DNA from: Pseudomonas crudilactis
Lineage (GTDB): Bacteria > Pseudomonadota > Gammaproteobacteria > Pseudomonadales > Pseudomonadaceae
NCBI RefSeq assembly: GCF_013433315.1
Contig: NZ_WXVV01000001.1
Location: 434,001-498,000, forward strand
DNA: 64,000 bases
Direction of reading: 5' to 3'
The notes under the pieces are model-generated. The model had not been told where the DNA came from. It saw only the letters and a list, made by a program, of their open reading frames with translations, and ran no database searches. Below are positions 10,527 through 19,932 of this stretch, one piece after another (the first letter of the stretch is position 1; the number at the start of each line of letters is the position of its first letter). The position numbers were made by a program, and so were the translations under genes.

Positions 10527-11636
10527 TCACTCTATCAAACCCCACTTTCCCGAGTTTGAATCTTCTGTCACCGCTGTATTCCCGACCAGCCTCATGCGTA
10601 GCTTCAGATTACTCGCCGAGTCTGCATGCTTGAAAGCTTCTTCTTCGGCAATTACACCCTCCGACACCAAGGCGAACAGCGCCTTATCGAAAGTTTGCAT
10701 GCCCGACTCAGACGACTTCTCCATCAGTTTTTTTAGTTCACCAAGTTCACTCCGATGAATTAGATCAGCGACGGTAGGCGACCCCAATAACACCTCGACG
10801 GCCGCCCTTCTTTTCCCATCCATCGTGCGCACCAGTCGCTGCGAGATACAGGCTTTCAGATTGTTGCCCAACGCCTGCAACAACTGCGGTCGTCGCTCTT
10901 CGGCAAACATATTGATAATCCGGTCCAACGCCTGATTGGCGTTATTGGCGTGCAATGTCGACAGAACCAGATGCCCGGTCTCGGCAAACGAAAGCGCATG
11001 CTCCATGGTTTCGCGGTCGCGGATTTCGCCGATCAGCACGACGTCGGGGGCTTGGCGCAGGGTGTTTTTCAATGCAGCTTGAAAGCTGCGCGTGTCGACG
11101 CCGACTTCACGCTGATTGATGATCGACAGCCTATGCTGATGGATGTATTCAATCGGATCCTCGATAGTGACGATGTGCCCGCTACTATGGCGGTTGCGGT
11201 GATCGATCAGTGCTGCCAACGACGTCGACTTGCCGCAGTCGGTAGCGCCGACGAACAGGATCAAGCCTTGTTTGAGCATCACGGTGTCGAGCAACACCGG
11301 CGGTAGCTTCAGGTCCTCGAAACGCGGAATATCGAGTTTGACGTTACGAATTACAATTGATACATCGTTGCGCTGTTTGAAGATGTTGACGCGAAAGCGG
11401 CCAACGCCCGTTCGTGAAATCGCCAGGTTCATTTCCAAATCCCGGTCGAACTCCCGGCGTTGCTCGGCGTCCATCAGGGAAGCGGCAATCATCGCCACTT
11501 CGCCGGGTTTGAAGAATTGCTCGCTCAGCGGCGTCAGCACCCCTTCGAACCGAGCACTTGGCGGCGCGCCTGTGGAAAGATAGAGATCCGAGCCGTGACG
11601 GCTCGCCAGTTGTTTAAGCAGTGCGTCGATTTCCAT
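10527..11636 (-). CDS. PilT/PilU-family pilus retraction ATPase paralog
   Basis: 369 residues and closest in feel to PilU (MEIDALLKQLASRHGSDLYL start, EYIHQH, LRQAPDVVLIGEIRDRETM, LHANNANQALDRI). Hexameric ATPases of this group depolymerise type IV pili at the inner membrane. The start at 11636 matches the family N-terminus; the frame is open for 19 codons further upstream. The P-loop reads GATDCGKST (residues 130-138), where PilT and PilU have GATGTGKST: Gly-Lys-Ser are kept but Asp133 and Cys134 are unusual. No other pilus gene lies nearby, so it is an orphan paralog rather than the pilTU locus. Confidence 0.85.
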   Translation of the reverse strand: MEIDALLKQLASRHGSDLYLSTGAPPSARFEGVLTPLSEQFFKPGEVAMIAASLMDAEQRREFDRDLEMNLAISRTGVGRFRVNIFKQRNDVSIVIRNVKLDIPRFEDLKLPPVLLDTVMLKQGLILFVGATDCGKSTSLAALIDHRNRHSSGHIVTIEDPIEYIHQHRLSIINQREVGVDTRSFQAALKNTLRQAPDVVLIGEIRDRETMEHALSFAETGHLVLSTLHANNANQALDRIINMFAEERRPQLLQALGNNLKACISQRLVRTMDGKRRAAVEVLLGSPTVADLIHRSELGELKKLMEKSSESGMQTFDKALFALVSEGVIAEEEAFKHADSASNLKLRMRLVGNTAVTEDSNSGKWGLIE

Positions 11637-11764
11637 GGCAAAAAGCACCTGCGAAGCTTTCAATGAACAGAGAGGGCTCGCGCCGTGATGCAACGGGCCA
11701 AACGGCGTCTACCGAATCAGCATAGTAGACGCCGTCTCAACGACCGCCGCTCAGGATTGAAGTA

Positions 11765-14302
11765 ATGAACGCTGTACCGACCACCGATGACGCCCAGGCA
11801 TTGATCGCCCGCACTGACTGGAGTCGCAGCCCGCTTGGCGCTGCTGGCACCTGGCCGCAGAGCTTGCGTACCGCTGTGGACATCGTGATTCACTCGCCGA
11901 TGCCGATGCTGTTGCTATGGGGGCCGCAGCTCACGCAGATCTACAACAATGGTTTCGCTCTGCTCGCCGGCCACAAGCATCCGCACGCTTTCGGACAACC
12001 CGCGCACCTGATCTGGCCTGAACTGCGAGACTTTACTGATCCGATTTACAGCGCCGTCCTGCAAGGTCAGGTACGTACCTACAGCGAACGACGTTTTACC
12101 TTGCAACGTGATGGCAAGGACTCCGACTTCTGGCTGGATCTGACCTACAGCCCGATCCGCGATGAATCTGCGCAAGTGGCCGGTATTCTGGTGACGGCCA
12201 TTGAAACCAACGAGCGCCGACGCATCGCCCTTGAACTGCAACAGCGCTCGGAAGATAGCCTCAAGGCGCAACGACAATCGGAGGAGCGCCTGCAACTGGC
12301 GCTTGCCGCCACCGATGCAGTCGGCACCTGGGACTGGGACATCGGCGAGGACCGGTTCATTGCCGATGCCCATTTCGCCCAGTTACATGGCGTTGATCCA
12401 GCGCGCGCCAGTCAGTTGCCCATCAGCGAGTATCTGCACGGTGTGCATCCGGAAGATCGGGCATTGGTCGCGTGCAGCATCAAGCATTGCATCACTCACG
12501 GCACTGAATACGCCGAGGAATATCGCCTGCTGCAGGCCGATGGCGAGATGCGCTGGGTCTTTGCGCGCGGGCGTTGCTACAAGGATCACCATGGCCGGCC
12601 AGTGCGCTTTCTCGGTGCGGCGCTGGACCTGACCGAGCGCAAGCACACCGAGCAGGCGCTGCGCCAGAGTCAGACCGAATTGCAGCTGATCATCAATGCC
12701 ATGCCGATCCTGATCAGCTATGTCGACCACGAAGAACGCTTTCGCCTGAACAACGCCGCCTATCTCGATTGGTACGGCCTGACGCCGCAAGAACTGTACG
12801 GTCGCACCATTCGCGAGGTGATCGGAGAAGAGGCTTACTTCCTGCGCGCACCGTATATCGCCGAGGCGCTGGCCGGGCGATCCTGTTCGTTCAGCCTGTA
12901 CACACCGCACCGCGACGGCAGCAGCCGCCACGCGTTGATGAATTACCTGCCGCGCCACGGTGCGGACGGTGCAGTCAACGGCTTCTACATCTTTGTGATC
13001 GACGAATCGGAGCGTAAAAAAACCGAGGAGGCTCTGCGCAATCTCAATGAAACCCTGGAGGAGCGTGTCAGCGCCCGCACCGAACAATTGGCCCAGGCCA
13101 ACCAGCGTTTGCAGAACGAGATGTTCGAACGCGAGCGCGCCGAAGATGCGCTGCGTCATGCGCAGAAGATGGAAGCGGTCGGCCAGCTCACCGGCGGTAT
13201 TGCTCATGACTTCAATAACATGCTCACCGGAATCATCGGCAGCCTCGACCTGATGCAACGCTATATTGCCAACGGCCGGGCCGATGAGATCGGACGCTTT
13301 ACCGAAGCCGCCGTTGCCTCGGCCAACCGTGCAGCGGCCTTGACTCACCGCCTGCTGGCCTTTTCGCGGCGGCAGTCGCTGGATCGCAAACAACTGAACG
13401 TCAACGAGCTCATCCATTCGCTGGAAGACCTGATTCGCCGCACAAAGGGCGACCCGATCGAGCTCACGTTGCGTCTGGCCGACAACGTGTGGCCGGTCAG
13501 CACCGATGTCAGCCAACTGGAAAATGCCCTGCTCAACCTGGTCATCAACGCCCGCGACGCAATGCCGGAGGGCGGCGAACTGCTGATCGAAACCGCCAAC
13601 GTCTACCTCGATGGCAGCGACATTACGACTCTGGAACCGGTCAAGGCCGGCGACTATCTGATGCTCGCCGTCAGCGATAACGGCACGGGCATGACCCCAT
13701 CAGTGCGCGCCAAGGCATTCGATCCGTTTTTCACCACCAAACCCATCGGCCAGGGCACCGGTCTGGGGCTGTCGATGATTTATGGTTTTGCCCAGCAATC
13801 GGGCGGTCACGTCAGCCTCGACAGTCTGCCGGGGCAAGGCACCTGCGTGCGCCTGTATTTGCCCCGACTGTTGGGTCTGGAAACGCAGAGCCCGTCAGTC
13901 GAACCCGATCAGCCGCCCGCCGCCGCGGCCAGTGGTGAAGCGGTGATGGTGGTCGAGGACGACCCGGCGGTGCGCATGCTGGTCCTGGATCTGCTGACAA
14001 GCCTGGGTTATCAGGCCCACCAAGCGGAAGACGCCAAGACCGCTTTACCCCTGCTGGAGTCCGATCTACGCGTAGACCTGCTGGTTACCGACGTGGGTCT
14101 GCCGGGCATGAACGGGCGGCAACTGGCGGAAATCGCTCGCCAGCATCGTCCAGGACTCAAAGTGCTGTTCATGACCGGTTATGCGCAAAAAGCCGCCGAA
14201 CGTCAGGGCTTTCTCGAGGACGGCATGGACATGGTGGCCAAACCGTTCTCCATGGAGCTTCTGGCCAGCAAGATCCGCACGATGATCAGCCAAACGCCTT
14301 GA
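11765..14302 (+). CDS. PAS-containing hybrid sensor histidine kinase
   Basis: 845 residues with no membrane segment, so probably a cytoplasmic sensor. It has an N-terminal PAS-like region (about 15-150), PAS 2 (about 180-295) and PAS 3 (about 305-425), then a coiled coil (ETLEERVSARTEQLAQ). The HisKA domain has phospho-acceptor His481 in GGIAHDFNN. The HATPase domain has N, G1 and G2 boxes (NLVINARDAM, DNGTGM, GTGLGLSM). A C-terminal receiver has phospho-acceptor Asp776 in VTDVGLPGMNG. No separate response regulator is adjacent, so the output is unknown. The gene is divergent from the PilU-like gene. Confidence 0.93.
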   Translation: MNAVPTTDDAQALIARTDWSRSPLGAAGTWPQSLRTAVDIVIHSPMPMLLLWGPQLTQIYNNGFALLAGHKHPHAFGQPAHLIWPELRDFTDPIYSAVLQGQVRTYSERRFTLQRDGKDSDFWLDLTYSPIRDESAQVAGILVTAIETNERRRIALELQQRSEDSLKAQRQSEERLQLALAATDAVGTWDWDIGEDRFIADAHFAQLHGVDPARASQLPISEYLHGVHPEDRALVACSIKHCITHGTEYAEEYRLLQADGEMRWVFARGRCYKDHHGRPVRFLGAALDLTERKHTEQALRQSQTELQLIINAMPILISYVDHEERFRLNNAAYLDWYGLTPQELYGRTIREVIGEEAYFLRAPYIAEALAGRSCSFSLYTPHRDGSSRHALMNYLPRHGADGAVNGFYIFVIDESERKKTEEALRNLNETLEERVSARTEQLAQANQRLQNEMFERERAEDALRHAQKMEAVGQLTGGIAHDFNNMLTGIIGSLDLMQRYIANGRADEIGRFTEAAVASANRAAALTHRLLAFSRRQSLDRKQLNVNELIHSLEDLIRRTKGDPIELTLRLADNVWPVSTDVSQLENALLNLVINARDAMPEGGELLIETANVYLDGSDITTLEPVKAGDYLMLAVSDNGTGMTPSVRAKAFDPFFTTKPIGQGTGLGLSMIYGFAQQSGGHVSLDSLPGQGTCVRLYLPRLLGLETQSPSVEPDQPPAAAASGEAVMVVEDDPAVRMLVLDLLTSLGYQAHQAEDAKTALPLLESDLRVDLLVTDVGLPGMNGRQLAEIARQHRPGLKVLFMTGYAQKAAERQGFLEDGMDMVAKPFSMELLASKIRTMISQTP

Positions 14303-14353
14303 CTTGAGGCATAATCCGCGCCCCGCCGTCACCCCGTTATCAGGTACCGCAAG

Positions 14354-14629
14354 ATGAAAGCCCAAGCCCGCCACATTCTGGTGAAAACCGCCGAAGAGGC
14401 CGAACAGCTCAAACAACGCATCGCCAAGGGTGAAGCGTTTGACGTGTTGGCCAAGAAATTTTCGACCTGCCCGTCCGGCAAGCGCGGCGGCGATCTGGGT
14501 GAAGTGCGGCCGGGGCAGATGGTCGGCGCGATTGATGCGGTGATTTTCAAAAAGCCGCTGCGCACGGTGCATGGGCCGATCAAGAGCAAGTTCGGGTACC
14601 ACCTGGTGCAGGTGTTTTACCGGGATTGA
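14354..14629 (+). CDS. ppiC: Parvulin-type peptidyl-prolyl isomerase
   Basis: 91 residues, the size of the single-domain cytoplasmic parvulin PpiC, which isomerises prolyl bonds. The rotamase domain fills the protein: ARHILVKT at the start, FSTCPSGKRGGDLG in the middle, and GPIKSKFGYHLVQV at the end. It begins 51 bp after the kinase gene and is followed by a REP doublet. Confidence 0.95.
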   Translation: MKAQARHILVKTAEEAEQLKQRIAKGEAFDVLAKKFSTCPSGKRGGDLGEVRPGQMVGAIDAVIFKKPLRTVHGPIKSKFGYHLVQVFYRD

Positions 14630-14649
14630 CGGGTTGGCTTCAGGGCCTC

Positions 14650-14714
14650 TTCGCGAGCAAGCTCGCTCCCACATTTGGAATGCATTCCCCTGTGGGAGTG
14701 AGCTTGCTCGCGAA
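14650..14714. repeat. REP doublet, TTCGCG at outer ends, 17-nt spacer
   Basis: Arms 14650-14673 and 14691-14714 are inverted 24-mers with one mismatch (core CGCGAGCAAGCTCGCTCCCA). The spacer contains the palindrome GGAATGCATTCC. It lies between convergent ppiC and kdgK and could act as a bidirectional 3' hairpin. Confidence 0.9.
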
Positions 14715-14737
14715 CCGATTGCGCAGCAAGCGGCCAT

Positions 14738-15676
14738 TCAAGCCTGTTTAGGAATCAAAGCCCCCGGCACTTGTATCACCCGACTGGCCAACTGATGCCC
14801 GGCCTCTGCCGCCTCCGCCGGACTGCCGCCCATCAATCGACTGGCCAGATACGCCGCACTGAACGAATCCCCCGCCGCTGTGGTGTCCACTACCGTTTCA
14901 ACCTTCTGCGCCGGCACTTCGAATGACTCACCATCACAGCGAATCAGACACGCCTCGGCCCCGCGCTTGAGCACCACTTCCGGCGTGCCGAATTGCGCAT
15001 AAGCGGCAAACACCGCCTCGCAATCGGCGAAACCGAACAGCGCCTGCTCGTCATCCACCGTCAACAACGCCAGATCAACGTAGGGCAACACGCTGCGATA
15101 GGCCGCGCGCGCGTCTTCTACCGAGGCCCAAAGCCGTGGCCGATAGTTGTTGTCGAAGACAATCCGCGCATCACGCTGGCGCGCTTCAATCAGCGTCTGG
15201 ATCAGTTTTTCCCGGCCCGATGCACCGAGGACGGCCAAGGTGATACCGCTGAAATACAACACATCGTAATCCGGCAGCGCCGCCAGAATCGGCTCGGCGG
15301 CCGGGGTGGTGAAACAGTCGCGAACCGCCGCCTCGTTGCGCCAATAAAGGAAACGCCGCTCACCGTTGGCGTCGGTCTGAATGCAATACAGGCCCGGCAA
15401 ACGCCCGGGCAGACGCTGGACGAGATCGAGGCTAATGCCTTCGCTGGTCCAGATCTGGCACATGGCGTCGCTAAAGCTGTCGTCACCCAGCGCGGTGACG
15501 TAATCGACCTGCGCCTTGTCGCCCATGGCGCGGGACAGGTACACCGCGGTGTTCAGGGTGTCGCCGCCGAAGCTTTGCTGCAGGCTGCCGTCGGCGCGTT
15601 GCTGCAGTTCGATCATGCATTCGCCGATCAGGGCGATCCGCGGGGTGTTCGGGCCCAGGGGGCTGAGGGTGTTCAT
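14738..15676 (-). CDS. kdgK: 2-keto-3-deoxygluconate kinase
   Basis: 312-residue PfkB/ribokinase-family kinase that phosphorylates 2-keto-3-deoxygluconate to KDPG for Entner-Doudoroff aldolase. The N-terminal glycine motif FGGDTLNTAVYLSR and the C-terminal signature DTTAAGDSFSAAYL (catalytic Asp270) are clear. Substrate choice rests on overall similarity (GECMIELQ start, LPGLYCIQTDANGERRFLYW). The start at 15676 is used because the frame upstream reads through a REP doublet. It is the last gene of a minus-strand cluster with an ammonia-lyase that could generate its substrate from glucosaminate. Confidence 0.88.
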   Translation of the reverse strand: MNTLSPLGPNTPRIALIGECMIELQQRADGSLQQSFGGDTLNTAVYLSRAMGDKAQVDYVTALGDDSFSDAMCQIWTSEGISLDLVQRLPGRLPGLYCIQTDANGERRFLYWRNEAAVRDCFTTPAAEPILAALPDYDVLYFSGITLAVLGASGREKLIQTLIEARQRDARIVFDNNYRPRLWASVEDARAAYRSVLPYVDLALLTVDDEQALFGFADCEAVFAAYAQFGTPEVVLKRGAEACLIRCDGESFEVPAQKVETVVDTTAAGDSFSAAYLASRLMGGSPAEAAEAGHQLASRVIQVPGALIPKQA

Positions 15677-15719
15677 CTTGTGCTGTCTCTGTTGATGCGC
15701 GGGTGTCTGGACTGGCGCC

Positions 15720-15785
15720 TTCGCGAGCAGGCTCGCTCCCACAGGGGAATGTATTCCAAATTGTGGGAGCGAGCCTGCTCGCGAA
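15720..15785. repeat. REP doublet, TTCGCG at outer ends, 18-nt spacer
   Basis: Arms 15720-15743 and 15762-15785 are perfect inverted 24-mers (core CGCGAGCAGGCTCGCTCCCA), and the spacer carries GGAATGTATTCC. It is inserted between the PLP enzyme gene and kdgK within the same transcription direction, so it may stabilise or uncouple expression of the two. Confidence 0.92.
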
Positions 15786-15808
15786 TGGCCGCGACTCGGT
15801 CTCAAGCT

Positions 15809-17023
15809 TTAGAAACAAGTCTCCATGCTCTCGATCACCGACAACTCGTCATCCACCAACAACCCCACACGCCACTTGTCGAACGTCAGACACGGATGCG
15901 AAGTACCGAAGGAAATGATGTCCCCCACGCGCAATTCAACACCCGGCGCCACCGTCATGAACGCGTGCTGATCCATCACCGCCGTGACCTTGCATGCACC
16001 GACATCTTCGCCCACCGCCGGCACCACACCTGCCTTGTAACGCAACAACGGCACCGGCAAACCGGCATCGAACGCGACATCACGCTTGCCCAGTGCAATG
16101 ACTGCAAAACCCGGCTCCGGCAACGACTGCACGTGCGCCCAGACTTCCAGCGCCGGACGTAATCCTTCGTGCAAATCGCTGCGGCGGTCGAGCACGCAGC
16201 ATTGCGCCTCTTTGTAGATGCCATGGTCGTGCGCCACATAACTGCCTGGACGCAACACACTGAGGAAGCGCCCGGCGGCGTTCTGCGCTTCGAACGATTC
16301 GGCAATCAAGTCGTACCACGCCGAGCCCGAGGCGGTGATGATCGGTTTGGCGATGGCGAACGCGCCGCTATTCTGCAACTGCACCGCCAGACGTACCAGT
16401 GAAGCAGCGAATTCACGAATGCCACTGACGGCGTGATCGCCGTGAATCACCCCTTCGTAGCCTTCAATGCCAGTCAGGGCCAGCGCCGGTTGTGCGTTGA
16501 TCGCCTTGGCCAGTTCGATGACTTCCTGTTCGCTGCGGCAACCGCAACGTCCGCCAACCACGCCGTATTCGATCATCACATTCAGCGTCACGCCACGCGA
16601 GGCGAAGTAAGCACCAAGATCGGCAACGTTGTCCGGGTGATCGACCATGCAATAGAAATCGAACGCGGGATCGGCGAGCAGATCGGCGATCAACGCCATG
16701 TTCGGCGTGCCGACCAATTGGTTGGCCATCAGCACGCGGCGTACGCCATGGCCGTAAGCGGCGCGGGTCTGAGTTGCGCTGGCGAGGGTAATGCCCCACG
16801 CGCCGGCGTCGAGCTGACGCTTGAACAGTGCCGGGGTCATGCTGGTTTTGCCGTGGGGCGCCAGTTCCGCACCGCTGTCACTGACGAACTTCTGCATCCA
16901 GCGGATGTTGTGCTCCAGCGCTTCGCGATGCAGCACCAGTGCTGGCAGGCTGACGTCGCGTACCAGGTGCGCGCTGATCGCAGCGTTGCCCTTCTCCACA
17001 GCGTTTTTGTTGGCAGTCGTCAT
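15809..17023 (-). CDS. Fold-type III PLP ammonia-lyase / amino acid deaminase, probable D-glucosaminate dehydratase
   Basis: 404 residues in the D-threonine aldolase / D-serine dehydratase-like family. The PLP lysine is Lys59 in APHGKTS near the alanine-racemase-type barrel start. The C-terminal His376 and Cys378 in SHPC match the metal ligands of this family. The start at 17023 is preceded by GAGGAG. The family includes eliminating deaminases and aldolases, so sequence alone does not fix the substrate. Adjacent KDG kinase and RidA (which destroys enamine intermediates) fit conversion of D-glucosaminate to 2-keto-3-deoxygluconate plus ammonia. Such a PLP- and Mn-dependent enzyme is known from P. 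fluorescens. A D-serine or D-threonine deaminase is the alternative. Confidence 0.75.
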   Translation of the reverse strand: MTTANKNAVEKGNAAISAHLVRDVSLPALVLHREALEHNIRWMQKFVSDSGAELAPHGKTSMTPALFKRQLDAGAWGITLASATQTRAAYGHGVRRVLMANQLVGTPNMALIADLLADPAFDFYCMVDHPDNVADLGAYFASRGVTLNVMIEYGVVGGRCGCRSEQEVIELAKAINAQPALALTGIEGYEGVIHGDHAVSGIREFAASLVRLAVQLQNSGAFAIAKPIITASGSAWYDLIAESFEAQNAAGRFLSVLRPGSYVAHDHGIYKEAQCCVLDRRSDLHEGLRPALEVWAHVQSLPEPGFAVIALGKRDVAFDAGLPVPLLRYKAGVVPAVGEDVGACKVTAVMDQHAFMTVAPGVELRVGDIISFGTSHPCLTFDKWRVGLLVDDELSVIESMETCF

Positions 17024-17062
17024 GGTCGAACTCCTCACTTTCGCGGCCGCAGGCAGCCGCGG

Positions 17063-17842
17063 TTATTCGTTGATCCGCCGGGCGAGGCTGTTGGCACTCT
17101 CGATCAGCACTCGGCGATAGTCGTTGTAATTGTTTTTCGCATCGGCCCGTGGGGCGACGATGCACAAGGTGCAAATCGCGATGCCATTGCGGTCTTTGAC
17201 CGGGGCGGCGAAGCAATGGGTAAAGGTGTCGGCGACGCTGTCGAAGGAGAAGAACCCGTCGATGCCGGCCTGACGAATTTCCGCCAGGAAACGTTCCAGA
17301 GGCAAACGCTCGCCATCGGGCAGGATGTAATCATCTTCGTCGATCAGGTCGATGATCTGCTGATCGCTCAGGTGTGCGAGCAACAGCCGTCCGGAAGCGG
17401 TCCACGGGATTGGCGCGTTTTCGCCGATGTCGGAGGAAATACGGAAATGCCGCTCGCCCTCCTTCATCAGTGCCACTGTGTATTTACGCCCGTTGAGCAG
17501 GCACATCTGCGCGGTTTCATGGGTCTGGCTGACGATCTCCTGCAAGGCGTGATCGGCCTCGCGGCTGAGGTCGAAATGGCGCAAATGCGCTTGCCCGAGG
17601 AAGTACAACTGGCGGCCCAGATAGACGTGACCGTCCTTGCCCACCGGCTCCAGAATCCGCCGTTCCAGCAGCGAAGCGACCAGTTCGTAGACCGTGGATT
17701 TCGGACTGCCGATGCCGTTGGCGATGTCGTTCGGACGCAGCGGCTGGCCGATTTCCTTGAGGAAATCGAGGATATCGAACGCCCGGTCCAGACCGCGGGC
17801 CCGGCGCTTGATGGTGTCTTCGGTCATTTCAGTGGTTCCCAT
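17063..17842 (-). CDS. IclR-family transcriptional regulator
   Basis: 259 residues. The N-terminal winged helix-turn-helix (RAFDILDFLKEIG, IANGIGSPKSTVYELVASLL, about 17-75) is followed by an IclR effector domain (about 90-255) containing WTASGRLLLAHLS and AAPVKDRNGIAICTL. It probably controls the surrounding transporter and catabolic genes in response to a sugar-acid ligand. Candidate operators lie before the binding-protein gene (21519-21558). Another in-frame ATG at 17827 is an equally reasonable start. It is in the same direction as all genes of the cluster. Confidence 0.9.
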   Translation of the reverse strand: MGTTEMTEDTIKRRARGLDRAFDILDFLKEIGQPLRPNDIANGIGSPKSTVYELVASLLERRILEPVGKDGHVYLGRQLYFLGQAHLRHFDLSREADHALQEIVSQTHETAQMCLLNGRKYTVALMKEGERHFRISSDIGENAPIPWTASGRLLLAHLSDQQIIDLIDEDDYILPDGERLPLERFLAEIRQAGIDGFFSFDSVADTFTHCFAAPVKDRNGIAICTLCIVAPRADAKNNYNDYRRVLIESANSLARRINE

Positions 17843-17894
17843 TCAAAGTCGCCGGATGGTAACTGGCCTGTGGGGTTGTGTCAGTTGGATTGCT

Positions 17895-18026
17895 GCCCTC
17901 ACCCCCCGCCCTCTCCCAGAGGGAGAGGGAGCCTGACTGTATCGATGCACATGTTGTGATCAGCCGCCAAAACCTGCATCGATAGAGATCAGTCCCTCTC
18001 CCTTGGGAGAGGATTAGGGTGAGGGG
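17895..18026. repeat. CCCTCACCC/GGGTGAGGG inverted repeat element, copy 1
   Basis: About 130 bp with ends that are inverted copies (CCCTCAC...CCCTCTCCCAGAGGGAGAGG at the left; CCCTCTCCCTTGGGAGAGG...GGGTGAGGGG at the right). Inside is a second inverted pair, ATCGATGCA (17941-17949) and TGCATCGAT (17975-17983). Two related elements are at 27759-27906 and 33492-33640. It fills the gap between ridA and the IclR gene. Confidence 0.85.
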
Positions 18027-18052
18027 CTGCGGCCTAGGCAACGCAGCAATTT

Positions 18053-18442
18053 TCAAACCTTTTTCTTGTACGCGATGCAGTCGATCTCGACCTTGCAATC
18101 CACCATCATGCTCGCCTGCACACACGCCCGCGCCGGTGCGTGCTCGGGCTTGAAGTACTCGCCAAAGACCTTGTTGAAACTGCTGAAATCCCGCGGATCA
18201 TCCAGCCACACGCCGGCACGCACCACGTCTTCGAGGCCATACCCGGCCTCTTCGAGAATCGCGATCAGGTTCTTCATGGTCTGGTGGGTCTGTTCGACGA
18301 TGCCGCCGACAATGATCTCGCCATCCACTGCCGGTACCTGGCCGGACACATGCAGCCAGCCATCCGCTTCAACAGCGCGAGCGAATGGCCGTGGCTGGCC
18401 GCCAGCGGCAGTGCTGCCGGTGCCGTAACGCGTAATGCTCAT
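18053..18442 (-). CDS. RidA/YjgF-family enamine deaminase
   Basis: 129 residues. RidA proteins hydrolyse reactive 2-aminoacrylate-type enamines released by PLP dehydratases. The family core is present: LHVSGQVP near 30, TMKNLIAILEEAG near 57, VVRAGVWLDD near 75, and PARACVQASMM near 105 with the conserved arginine. Its place between the transporter and the PLP lyase suggests it cleans up or speeds the enamine-to-keto step of that enzyme. It lies 30 bp after the ABC ATPase gene. Confidence 0.9.
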   Translation of the reverse strand: MSITRYGTGSTAAGGQPRPFARAVEADGWLHVSGQVPAVDGEIIVGGIVEQTHQTMKNLIAILEEAGYGLEDVVRAGVWLDDPRDFSSFNKVFGEYFKPEHAPARACVQASMMVDCKVEIDCIAYKKKV

Positions 18443-18472
18443 GGGTGTTTCTCCTGATTTGAAAACGCAAGA

Positions 18473-19264
18473 TTAAAACCGCGTGCTTTTCAGAAACTCA
18501 GCCAGACGCGGCGATTGCGGGCGTTCGAACAGTTCCTTGGGAGGCCCCTGCTCTTCGATCCGCCCCTGATTCATGAAAACGATTTTGTCCGAGACCTCGA
18601 AGGCAAAACGCATCTCGTGGGTCACCAGCAACATGGTCATGCCGTCTTCGGCCAGACCCTTGATCACGTTGAGTACTTCGCCGACCAGCTCCGGGTCGAG
18701 GGCCGAGGTGACCTCATCGAACAGCATCAAACTTGGGTTCATCGCAATGGCGCGGGCAATCGCCACGCGCTGTTGCTGACCACCGGACAACTGACCGGGA
18801 AAGTGATTGCGCCGCTCCAGCAAGCCGACGCGCTCCAGCCATTTTTCCGCGAGCACGACGGCTTCGTCCTTGTGCATCTTCTTGACCTTGAGCAGGCCCA
18901 AAGTGACGTTCTGCAACGCGGTCAAATGCGGGAACAGATTGAATTGCTGAAAGGCCATGCCGGTCATCGCGCGATGGCGGGCGATGACTTTTTCCGCATG
19001 CCGCACACGCTTGCCATTGACCTCGTCATAGCCGATCGATTCACCGTCGAGCAGGATCTGCCCGCCCTGGAATTCTTCGAGCATGTTCACGCAACGCAGC
19101 AGCGTGGTCTTGCCCGAACCGCTGGAACCGATCAGCGTGACCACGTTGCCGCGCTGCATGCTCAGGTCGACACCCTTGAGCACCTCGACCGCGCCGTACT
19201 GTTTGTGCAGGCCACGGATGTCCAGCAATGCCTGATTCTGTGGGGAAACTTGAGCTTGAGTCAT
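18473..19264 (-). CDS. Polar amino acid-type ABC importer ATPase (GlnQ-like)
   Basis: 263 residues with Walker [12 protein letters not shown], the Q-loop [12 protein letters not shown], signature [14 protein letters not shown], Walker [13 protein letters not shown] and switch His in [10 protein letters not shown]. It is a standard single-domain ATPase of the PAAT/HAAT class. It overlaps the upstream permease gene by 4 bp (ATGA), which shows translational coupling. With the two permeases and the binding protein it makes a complete importer, whose cargo is probably an amino sugar acid given the cluster. Confidence 0.93.
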   Translation of the reverse strand: MTQAQVSPQNQALLDIRGLHKQYGAVEVLKGVDLSMQRGNVVTLIGSSGSGKTTLLRCVNMLEEFQGGQILLDGESIGYDEVNGKRVRHAEKVIARHRAMTGMAFQQFNLFPHLTALQNVTLGLLKVKKMHKDEAVVLAEKWLERVGLLERRNHFPGQLSGGQQQRVAIARAIAMNPSLMLFDEVTSALDPELVGEVLNVIKGLAEDGMTMLLVTHEMRFAFEVSDKIVFMNQGRIEEQGPPKELFERPQSPRLAEFLKSTRF

Positions 19265-19923
19265 GGCAGTGCCACCCGCTTTTCAATGTGCCGGCCGAGT
19301 AATTCGATGCCGTAGTTGATGACGAAGAACAGAAAACCGGCGAACAGGTAGAACTCCAGGGTCATGAAGTTCCGGGCGATGATCTGTTGCGTGCTGAGGA
19401 GCAATTCGGCGACGCCGATCACCGAGAGCAAGGTCGAGGCCTTGACGATTTCCGTGGACGAGTTGACCCAGGTCGGCAGGATCTGCCGCAGTGCCTGGGG
19501 CAACAGCACGTAACCGAGCGATTGGTAAAACGTCAGGCCGATGGCCTGGCTCGCCTCCATCTGCCCACGCGGCAAGGCTTGCAGCGCGCCGCGGACAATC
19601 TCGGCAACGTGCGAACCGCAGAACAGCGTCAGGCCCAAAGCGCCGGCCTGAAACGCGCTGATCTGCCAGCCCAGCGCCGGCGCCATATAGAAGCAGGCCA
19701 GCACCAGCACAAACACCGGCGTGCCGCGAATCAGGTCGACATAGAAGCGAAACGGCGCGCGCATCCAGAACTTGCCGTAGGTCAGCACCAGCCCGGCGAC
19801 CACGCCGAGCATTGTGCCGAGCAGAATCGCCAGCGCCGACACTTGCACGCTGGTCAGAAAGCCCTGCCACAGCGGTTCGCGCGCGATCCACAATTCATGT
19901 AACCAACTGGGAGATTCGTACAT
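19261..19923 (-). CDS. ABC importer permease 2 (HisM/GlnP-like)
   Basis: 220 residues with about five membrane helices and the permease-ATPase coupling loop [23 protein letters not shown] near residue 110. HisMQ-type permeases of polar amino acid importers have this loop. Gene order and a 9-bp gap to the next permease support a heterodimeric membrane channel. Confidence 0.93.
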   Translation of the reverse strand: MYESPSWLHELWIAREPLWQGFLTSVQVSALAILLGTMLGVVAGLVLTYGKFWMRAPFRFYVDLIRGTPVFVLVLACFYMAPALGWQISAFQAGALGLTLFCGSHVAEIVRGALQALPRGQMEASQAIGLTFYQSLGYVLLPQALRQILPTWVNSSTEIVKASTLLSVIGVAELLLSTQQIIARNFMTLEFYLFAGFLFFVINYGIELLGRHIEKRVALP

Positions 19924-19932
19924 CGCAGCCTC

